Below are positions 57,314 to 64,000 of a stretch of 64,000 nt of DNA, in pieces (the first letter of the stretch is position 1; every line of letters starts with the position of its first letter). The notes under the pieces are model-generated. The model saw nothing but the letters and a program-made list of their open reading frames with translations. It did no database searches and was not told where the DNA came from. Source of the DNA: Gelatoporia subvermispora B (Eukaryota > Basidiomycota > Agaricomycetes > Polyporales > Gelatoporiaceae); the NCBI GenBank assembly GCA_000320605.2, contig KB445792.1, positions 1,989,581 through 2,053,580 of the forward strand, written 5' to 3'. The translations under genes and the position numbers were made by a program.

Positions 57314-59515
57314 TTAGAACATATTGGCAAGTTTGCTCGCGGCCTCCCGCGCGTCTAGCCTTGGCCTCGTCGGTTGTATGCGCATCGACTGTGACATCTG
57401 CGCAGGCTTTGCGATTCCCAGCGGGTCCGTGTCCTGGTTCATCGCTGACGCGGGGCGCCCGTTCATACGCGGGACAGGCCCGACTGAAAGCGGCGACGAC
57501 GCAGCAAGGGGATGCGGCGCATGCGCAACAGGCGCGTGTAGCGGCGACTCGGCGGCCATCCTGCTCGTGGGAGTTGGCGAATGCGGCGTGGAGGGCGGAA
57601 GCGTAGAGGAAGGAGACAGCGGAGACGATGTGAGCGGCGTCGAATTTGATTTAACGAACATTGACTTGGTGCCGTCGACGAAGCGACCACCGAGCGGCGG
57701 ACCGTCCATCGGCGGGGACGTATGGCTCGCCTGCTGGGGCACTGGGGAGGACGGGCCGGCGCCCGGAGATTGTGGCGGAAGGGGGGCCCTGACCACATTG
57801 GGCGTGGGGTGCAGAGGCGAGACGGATAGAGGTCCGAGGGGAGGGCCGCCATTTGATGCAGGAGGAATCAAGGCCGGTGTTGAAGACGATATAGGCGACA
57901 TCTTCGGGGCGTTTGCAGGTGGGCCAGATGCTGCACGCAGCATCGGAGGCTTTGAGAAGTCTTCCAAGGGGGGAATAACTTTCGGCCGAGGCGCCGCAGT
58001 AGCCTTGGGCGGAAGCGTCTTCTTGTTGGCGTTACTGACATCTGGCCGGAGTGCCTCCAGTTCGCGCAGCAACTGCCGTTCATACATGATGGACGAGCGA
58101 GTATGTTCCACGAGAGCTGCAGTCACGTCCTCCGAGACAAGCCGATTGTGACGTTCCAGCGCACGGTGCAGGTTCTGCGAGATGCCGTCTGCCCTCCTCG
58201 CGAGGATCTGTTCATACTTGTTTGCCTGTGACAGGTTCTCGTGATGAACAGTCCGAAAATAACAAAGACCAGGGGCAAGCGTACCTCCTCCATCTCCTCA
58301 AGAGCTTCGTCGGCCTTCTCAGGTCGAATACTACTGCTTGCCTTTAAGCGCTCCAGATTCCTGCGCTTCGAGATCGTTGTCTTCACAGCAGCCTGGTAGT
58401 CCTCCAGCACCGCTGTCCGCTGTTGCAACGTCTCCTTGGCCGACTTGGCATTGAGGCCCTGGTATCCTAGCGTGTCACCCAGAATGACACACTCGCTAAT
58501 GCCTTGTGCCTGGTCGAGATCTGCCAGACTATGCCACGCCCGCCCGAGTTTCTGCAGCGCATTGCCCAGAGGCGGGTGCGCCTCCGTCGTGGCAACACTG
58601 ACCAGTTTGTTCCCCATCTCTGCGCGCACCGCGGCCAGAGCTGTGATCGTGTGAGCAAAAGCCATGTCCAGTTTCGTCTAGTACGTACACTTTCTCGTCC
58701 GCGAGAGCTTGTCGACGGCCTTCGCTGCCTCGAAGTACTGCCCTTCGAGCTTCGTGAGCTCGAACCGTGCTCGCTGCAATGTCTCGTCCTCATCCGGGAC
58801 GCGTGGCCGGATCAGACTGAAGCCGGACGACGCCTTGCGTCGTGTGTTGGGCGTAGGCTGGTATCCGAAATCGCTCTCGATGAACGACCGTAATTCCTCG
58901 TCATGCAACAAAATTGAGTCCTCGCAAATCCGCCCCAGCCAGCGCTGCAACATGATCTTCACGAGCCGGTCGTCCTCCTCATCCGTTGGCGCCGACGTGC
59001 GTGCCAGGGGAAGAGCAGGAACGATGGTCTGCGGGTTGTTGTGTATGATTGCCTCGTAGAACTGCTGGAACTCGACATACGACCGCGAGACATTGCGGTA
59101 CGTGGTGCCTGTGAAGTTCGACAAGTTCGTCTGTAAGAGACGGTTACAGGGTGGATTGGTATGATCGTTTGACAGTAATACGCCGTGTGTGTCGCACCTG
59201 GGCATCCAATTTGACTAGAATATCTCTCCTGTTCCGGTCGAGCCCAGTGATCCTCACTCGCAGGTAAGGTTCCGCCCGCTCGAACCTTGTCCCATTCGAC
59301 GCAGTCGTGATGCTCGGTGAGACCAGCCCAGGCTCAGGCTGCCCATAAATCTGCGGCTCTCTGCCGTACAAACCCCCAGCGTTGCTCCTGTCTGAGGTGT
59401 CAATGCGCGAGGACGGTCGCGGCAGGTTGGGGATGGGCGAATGAGGCGAGTGCGGCGTCGTAGGCCATGGGGGTTCTTCCTCCGGGAACGCGCTGAGGGG
59501 GTCGTACAAAGACAT
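57314..59515 (-). CDS. VPS17: Retromer sorting nexin Vps17 (PX-BAR)
   Basis: Exons in transcript order: 59198-59515, 58689-59130, 58285-58640, 57314-58225; 675 aa. Pro/Ser-rich N-terminus, then a PX domain (YLRVRITGLDRNRRDILVKLDAQTN..RSYVEFQQFYEAIIHNNPQTIVPALP). RWLGRICEDSILLHDEELRSFIESDFG is nearly diagnostic for Vps17. The BAR coiled-coil region spans about residues 240-460 (FEAAKAVDKLSRTRK, LVSVATTE, LEDYQAAVKT, YEQILARRADGISQ). The tail of about 200 residues is Pro/Ser-rich and disordered. Intron 58641-58688 (48 bp) uses a GTACGT donor and removes an in-frame stop, joining RTRK to SLAAVRAEMGNKL. It works with Vps5 in endosome-to-Golgi retrieval. Confidence 0.95.
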
Positions 59516-60103
59516 CCTTGGATCGTATGCGTAGGCAGGCGAGGGGGCAGGTAAAGGAGGTGGGTGCAATGATGATTCACCGTGCAGGTGGTGGCTGTAT
59601 GCGCGGCACGATACCCCGCGGCGCCTGCCCAGGCACGCTGGTGCCCGTGTCCTTTGGCGACGGTGTCTACAGCGTGTACCAGCTGCGCGATCCGACTTCA
59701 CGCACACTTGATTTGCACCAAGGGCCGTATCAACATGGTGGACTCGTCATCCAGATTGGCTCAGGAATTGCGCATACTCTATACTTAGCCCATGACGAGG
59801 GGATCTCTTATACTGAAGAATCACGTCGGAGATGATAGCTTAGGGTCCATCGTAACAATCAGACAAAGCCGGGAGCCGCAACATTCAAATGGATCATATA
59901 CAATTGCGGGGGGCGCACGTTTGTGACGCGACGCATTTGAAGACATTCACTTCACAAGGTGAGTCGGTACCGAACCGCAAATCCCCGTTTCTGCGAGCGA
60001 TAGTCTATCATTACGCCGTAAAGGTACAGATTACACTGGCATTCATAAATTCCCCATGAAATACGCCGTAAATTAGTATATATAACATCGTGGAGCAAAG
60101 GTA
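59516..60103. other. Intergenic between VPS17 and RIB1
   Basis: 588 bp; VPS17 promoter and RIB1 3' end. Plus-strand frames at 59518-59835 are antisense or leader shadows. Confidence 0.55.
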
Positions 60104-61597
60104 TCACGTCGACTCGTCAGCAATGAGAGACAGCATGTGTCCCATACGCAGAACCTTCGTCCGCAGGTACTTGTCTAGATCCTCGCCATATACTGCGCCC
60201 CCGCCGATCATCGTCGCGCCGGGTGTCCTATCATCGTCCACGACAATCGCTACGTCGCCTTCATGCGCGTCGTGTTTATGTTGCTTGTGCTGCCACGACC
60301 GCGGGACCATCGGCACGCGCTCGACGATACGGATGCCCTCCTTCTCCAACGCTTGCACCTTGTCCGGGTTGTTCGTCAGCAATCGCACGCCCTCCGCCAC
60401 TCCTGTGCCCAGCCCCAAGTCCCTCAGGATGGCGGCCGCGATCTCGTAACCGCGCTCGTCCGCCCCATGCCCCAACATCAGGTTCGCGGTGACGGTGTCA
60501 TGCCCGAGGTCCTGGAGATTGTATGCGCGGATTTTCGACAGGAGGCCGATGCCACGACCCTCCTGCCTCAGGTAAATGACGGCGCCACGCCCAGGGATCG
60601 TGACTGGCTCGGCGCGGGCACACGACGGAGGAAGAGTGATTGGTTGGGAGATTAAGCGGATGGCCTCGTCGAGCTGTTCGCCGCAGTCGCAGCGCATGCT
60701 GCCGATCGTCTCGCCCGTGAAGCACTCCGAGTGTATCCGCACGAGGGGCGAGGGCATCGAATCGGTCGTGACTGTAGGCTGCGTGTCGGACGGGCGTGAT
60801 GGTATTTGCGAATTCTGGGAGAGGCGTCCGACGTACGCGCCGCGCGTGATGCGGTCCATCTCGGTCTCGTTTTCGGACCAGACAGCGTCCAAGGTACGAC
60901 TCCGTATGGACGGGATAGCGATGGGGGAGTCCGCCAAGTACTGTGCCGGATCGACAACTATGGCAAGATGTTCCTTGTTGTCGCGGTTGTTGTGGTATAG
61001 GTGGAGGAAGATCGGGCCGTGCGGGGTCGGCACTCTGGTGCGTGCCATGCACTTTACTTCTAGTTCTGGCTTCTGCTCTAGAGGTGGAGCAGCCGGAGTA
61101 GACGAAGAGCCTGCTTGGAGCTGTGTTGCATGTTGCGAAGGCACCGCAACAGGGCTCTTCGGCCGGGGCAGCGGGAGGTTCTCTGTACACCGCAGCGGCT
61201 CCGAAACCTCCCTCGCCTGCCCGTTCTCCTTGTCCTCGTCTGCAGGCTTCCCATGCTCCTTCAACCGCTGGCTCCGTGGCGCTTGTCTGCTCACATACTT
61301 GAGACGCGGTCTACGCTGCTGCGGTGGGGAGACACCAGGTTGCCATTGCGTCCAGTCATATGCGCCCTCCGCGCGGGGGTCGCTCACCGCAGGGAAGAAG
61401 TCATGTGCGTAGTGATTACGAGTAACGTGAGGACCGTACGCAGCAGCAGCCGCGAGAAGTAGGGGGTCGAGGTCGGCATCTCGTCTCTTGAAAGCCGGCT
61501 TTGCGGGTGTGAAAGTGGGAGCCGTGAGCATGTCGAGGAGGGCGAGGTCGGCCGAGAGGCCTTCCTCCGAATCCATGTAGGGATGATGCGCAGGCAT
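60104..61597 (-). CDS. RIB1: GTP cyclohydrolase II (riboflavin biosynthesis)
   Basis: Single exon, 497 aa. A Pro/Ala/Arg-rich N-terminal extension of about 200 residues precedes the enzyme. The core has [24 protein letters not shown] with the three zinc Cys, then [45 protein letters not shown] and [18 protein letters not shown], all family-defining and intact. It converts GTP to the pyrimidine precursor of riboflavin with release of formate and pyrophosphate, the first committed step. Residues 430-497 hold a low-complexity linker ([13 protein letters not shown]) and a Lys/Leu-rich end. The long N-terminal extension is typical of basidiomycete forms. Very secure. Confidence 0.96.
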   Translation of the reverse strand: MPAHHPYMDSEEGLSADLALLDMLTAPTFTPAKPAFKRRDADLDPLLLAAAAAYGPHVTRNHYAHDFFPAVSDPRAEGAYDWTQWQPGVSPPQQRRPRLKYVSRQAPRSQRLKEHGKPADEDKENGQAREVSEPLRCTENLPLPRPKSPVAVPSQHATQLQAGSSSTPAAPPLEQKPELEVKCMARTRVPTPHGPIFLHLYHNNRDNKEHLAIVVDPAQYLADSPIAIPSIRSRTLDAVWSENETEMDRITRGAYVGRLSQNSQIPSRPSDTQPTVTTDSMPSPLVRIHSECFTGETIGSMRCDCGEQLDEAIRLISQPITLPPSCARAEPVTIPGRGAVIYLRQEGRGIGLLSKIRAYNLQDLGHDTVTANLMLGHGADERGYEIAAAILRDLGLGTGVAEGVRLLTNNPDKVQALEKEGIRIVERVPMVPRSWQHKQHKHDAHEGDVAIVVDDDRTPGATMIGGGAVYGEDLDKYLRTKVLRMGHMLSLIADEST

Positions 61598-62935
61598 TGA
61601 GGCCGCTATACTAAGACCAAAGAGGCGAGATCTTAAAGACAGCAGGAGAAGACGAGAGAAGGAACCATGAGGAGGAGAATATATTCAGTCCGTTCGGACT
61701 CGGAGAGTCGGGAAGGATGGGGAACCCGACGGGCACGTGGGGCGCCCGTCTCACGTAAGCGGTATATGGTTGGTCAGACGGTAGTCATCAGAATCAGTCA
61801 GGGCATCTTTTGCTTGCAGACCGAGCTGTCCCAGCGTCGCGCTCGAGTCTCAAGCTCTCATGGGGTTGCCCACATGCCCCCTGCAACGACAGGAGCATCC
61901 ATTTTCGCAATGTTGGCGCAGTCGGCGTCCGTCAGTAACGGTTAGTTGCGTCCCTTCACGGTCGAGACGACAGGAGACTCCGAGTCTCGGTCAATAACGT
62001 TCCGCAATTTTCACGAACCTGTGTGCGGACCGCTGAAGTTGTCAGCATCGGACGCAGGTAAGCAAGCCCAAAAATTGAGCTGTCTGGACTGACATCATGG
62101 GGACCGGGTCAATAGAACCGGGTGCAGACATATGGGGCCAAGCTTCCGCAGTGTTTCTCACCCGTAGATATATATGTTTCGACTGAACGGGCTCTGTTGC
62201 CGCTCTCCCACCGCACATGTTTTATAAGGGTATGAACGCTTCTTGACCTTCAAATAGCTCGCGCGATGCACCTCGTGGATGGCGTATCTCTTCCGGGCAT
62301 TCCCAGACCATCCATCCATTGAGTCTTGAGGCTGTTCAACGAACCCGGGCTTCTTTGGCACCACGGTTGCTCCATTGCCAGGCAATAAATATGAACGATG
62401 TGTATGTGGACCTTGTAACTGACCGAAGTCTTCTAGCATGCATGATCCGGGTCCCACGGTTCCGCGCGGGACGGCTGCCATGAGCTGCTATACGCTAATA
62501 CGATGGTCTCCATAACCGGCGCCACAGGATCACCGTTTGCTTTGACCGAGGTAATTGCTTCCTCAATTCTGCAGGCTATCTCGAGTGCAACTAGAGATAG
62601 ATAGGTTCGCCGAAAGGAGTCAACGTCGAGGCGTACCTTAAAGGATCAACTGCGGGCTGAGAGAGGAGTTTCAATGTACGACGGGGAGCCGCAGCCGGAT
62701 TGGGCCACGCGGGATCTTTACTTGGAGTTCCTCACGCTGCTCACGGCTGCCACTGGTCAGTGCGTACCGGCTGCTGCGGTCGCACCTTCTCTCGTACATA
62801 TGAGAACAGCACCTTTCATTGTTATCAACGTCTTGCTCTGTATCATGCAGGACTTCTCCCGTCTCCAATAGTTCGGTTCTTGGATATACCTTTACTGTAC
62901 CACATATCCGGTGGTCTGGTACCAGTTATATCGAG
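61598..62935. other. 1.3 kb intergenic, no gene seen
   Basis: Short frames without motifs. Weak inverted 9-mers (GACTCGGAG near 61697, CTCCGAGTC near 61978). Holds the RIB1 promoter and that of the following gene. Confidence 0.5.
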
Positions 62936-63747
62936 ATGGTACGCACACAGCGTAAAGCGGTCCTACTTGTGTGCTTTTGCTGCCTTCTCTTCAGGTATGT
63001 TCTCGTCTGGTCACGACTCGGAAGATTGGCTGTACTGAGCTGCTTTGGCGTTGTTCTAGGTCTGTAACTTCGCAGGACGCAGTGACAAGGATCGCGGAAC
63101 GTGCACCATCGTCCTCTACCGCCGGCCACGCGTCGTCTACCCCTCGTGCCTCGGCTGCTGGTGCTGGTGCCGATCTAACAATGGGCAAGAACGATGCGAC
63201 GCAGACGGACTTGCCCGTCCGCTTCACGTCTGCATCTTCGAGTGACTCTACACCGACCTCGGCACCAGTGTTCACGGGCAGCTCAGGCACCACGCGCCTT
63301 GTCAGTTTCACTCACACTACGCATGCGCCCTTGTCTGCTGCCTCCGCCGGCATCGCGTCTGTATCATTCCCACCACATCACGACCCCCCAGGGACTCATC
63401 CCCATCCCCCTCCGACCCAGACCACCACCTCTCAATCTCTATCTACGCACTCGCACCACCAGCCGACCGTTGCCATCGTCTTCGAGGCGCTCGCGGGCGT
63501 GGTGGGTCTCATTGTTGTGCTTGCGCTCGGCCGGTGCTACTGGAGCTGGAAGAAGACCCCGCGCCAGGATCGTATAGCCGCATTGGTGAACCGGCACGCG
63601 CTCGATCGCGAGATGGCAGAGCTCGAGCGCGCGCAACTACAGCAGCGGATTCGTGCGCGCCAGGCCGAGTGCGTCCCGCCCCCACCCCCGTACGTACCGG
63701 CCCCGCCAGCATATGACGCCATCGCGCAGGTAGAGCAGGCGGTGTGA
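62936..63747 (+). CDS. Secreted-type single-pass membrane protein with Ser/Thr-rich ectodomain and PPPPY tail
   Basis: Exons 62936-62994 and 63060-63747; 248 aa. The first exon codes a signal peptide (MVRTQRKAVLLVCFCCLLF) and joins AG|G to SVTSQDAV. The ectodomain (about residues 21-160) is Ser/Thr/Pro/His-rich and probably heavily O-mannosylated. TM is VFEALAGVVGLIVVLALG; a basic stop-transfer (RCYWSWKK) follows. The cytosolic tail has a helical R-x-x-E segment and ends with PPPPPYVPAPPAYD, two PPxY-like motifs of the kind bound by WW domains of Rsp5-type ubiquitin ligases. The layout resembles fungal Wsc/Mid2-like wall sensors but there is no WSC domain. Function unknown. Confidence 0.78.
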
Positions 63748-64000
63748 TATGGGTGGCTGTGTGTGCTCGGTCCCGCTGTGCTTCGCCTCTTCTAGCGACG
63801 GCAGGCAGGCATGCTACCAAAGAGGATCCGCGCTGCGGCAGAGAAACAAATGAATTCAGATGAACACAATGCCCTGGGGCCGCGAGCGGCGGGATGCTCT
63901 TGGCGTTGCCTGGCCCTGATCGAAGCGCCCTAGCGCTTGCCGCAGTGTAGCGCAGCCTGCAGGTTGCGTGCTGATTCCCGCTGGCTGCATGGATGTCCTG

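Noticed and set aside
57324..58151. 275-codon plus-strand frame opposite the VPS17 tail
   Set aside because: Gly/Ala/Asp-rich mirror of the Pro/Ser-rich VPS17 C-terminus; no motif, and the opposite strand is clearly coding.
58678..58692. In-frame TAG in VPS17 as a pseudogene lesion
   Set aside because: A 48-bp intron with a GTACGT donor removes it and restores the conserved KSLAAVRAEMGNKL sequence.
60576..61412. 278-codon plus-strand frame opposite RIB1
   Set aside because: GC-driven antisense frame of a conserved enzyme.
1..64000. CRISPR arrays, rRNA or clear tRNA genes
   Set aside because: None seen; no direct-repeat/spacer pattern, no rRNA blocks, and no convincing tRNA cloverleaf by eye.

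Overview
The window looks like chromosomal DNA of a filamentous basidiomycete, probably an Agaricomycete such as a polypore. The reasons are dense 48-60 bp GT...AG introns with CTRAY-like branch points, compact genes on both strands, and typical agaricomycete families: expanded kinase-like proteins, F-box and split BTB proteins, P450s and a large 2OG-oxygenase family. I traced almost all multi-exon models by joining reading frames across splice sites. Every model below whose exons are listed closes in frame, unless I say otherwise. No function was confirmed by a search.

Layout, left to right. 1-5.4 kb: the 3' end of homoserine O-acetyltransferase, a 12-exon aldehyde dehydrogenase, a small two-pass membrane protein, and the ESCRT-III gene VPS60. 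5.8-10.5 kb: two related aminoglycoside-phosphotransferase/kinase-like genes flanking about 3 kb with no supportable gene. 11.5-13.2 kb: a protein built on a 105-bp tandem repeat, with a C-terminal zinc-finger-like motif. 14.6-18.2 kb: RCC1 (Ran exchange factor) facing a 2OG-Fe(II) oxygenase with a mitochondrial-type leader. A likely 374-bp hAT-type MITE sits just upstream of the oxygenase. 19.5-25 kb: a BTB/POZ protein and a membrane-anchored spermidine-synthase-like protein. 25.7-32.2 kb: glycogen branching enzyme and an M28 glutamate-carboxypeptidase-II-like protein. 32.6-40 kb: a 1000-residue low-complexity protein, a short-chain dehydrogenase and an F-box protein. 41.3-53.5 kb: an unknown acidic protein, an N-terminally truncated member of a 2OG-oxygenase-associated family, the beta-glucan synthesis gene KRE6/SKN1, and a second, heavily damaged member of the same family. 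54.7-63.7 kb: a cytochrome P450, the retromer gene VPS17, GTP cyclohydrolase II (RIB1), and a signal-peptide/single-pass membrane protein with a PPPPY tail.

Most genes are core housekeeping functions: methionine and riboflavin synthesis, glycogen and wall glucan, endosomal sorting, and Ran GTPase. The accessory signals are the kinase-like pair, the tandem-repeat protein, the MITE, and the 42.9-45 / 49.5-53.5 kb paralogue pair. One member of that pair keeps only the C-terminal half, with a new tail carrying an NLS and a SUMO-interaction-like motif. The other keeps the full layout but has three frameshifts, two in-frame stops and a lost splice acceptor. I regard that decayed and remodelled pair as the most interesting content of the window.
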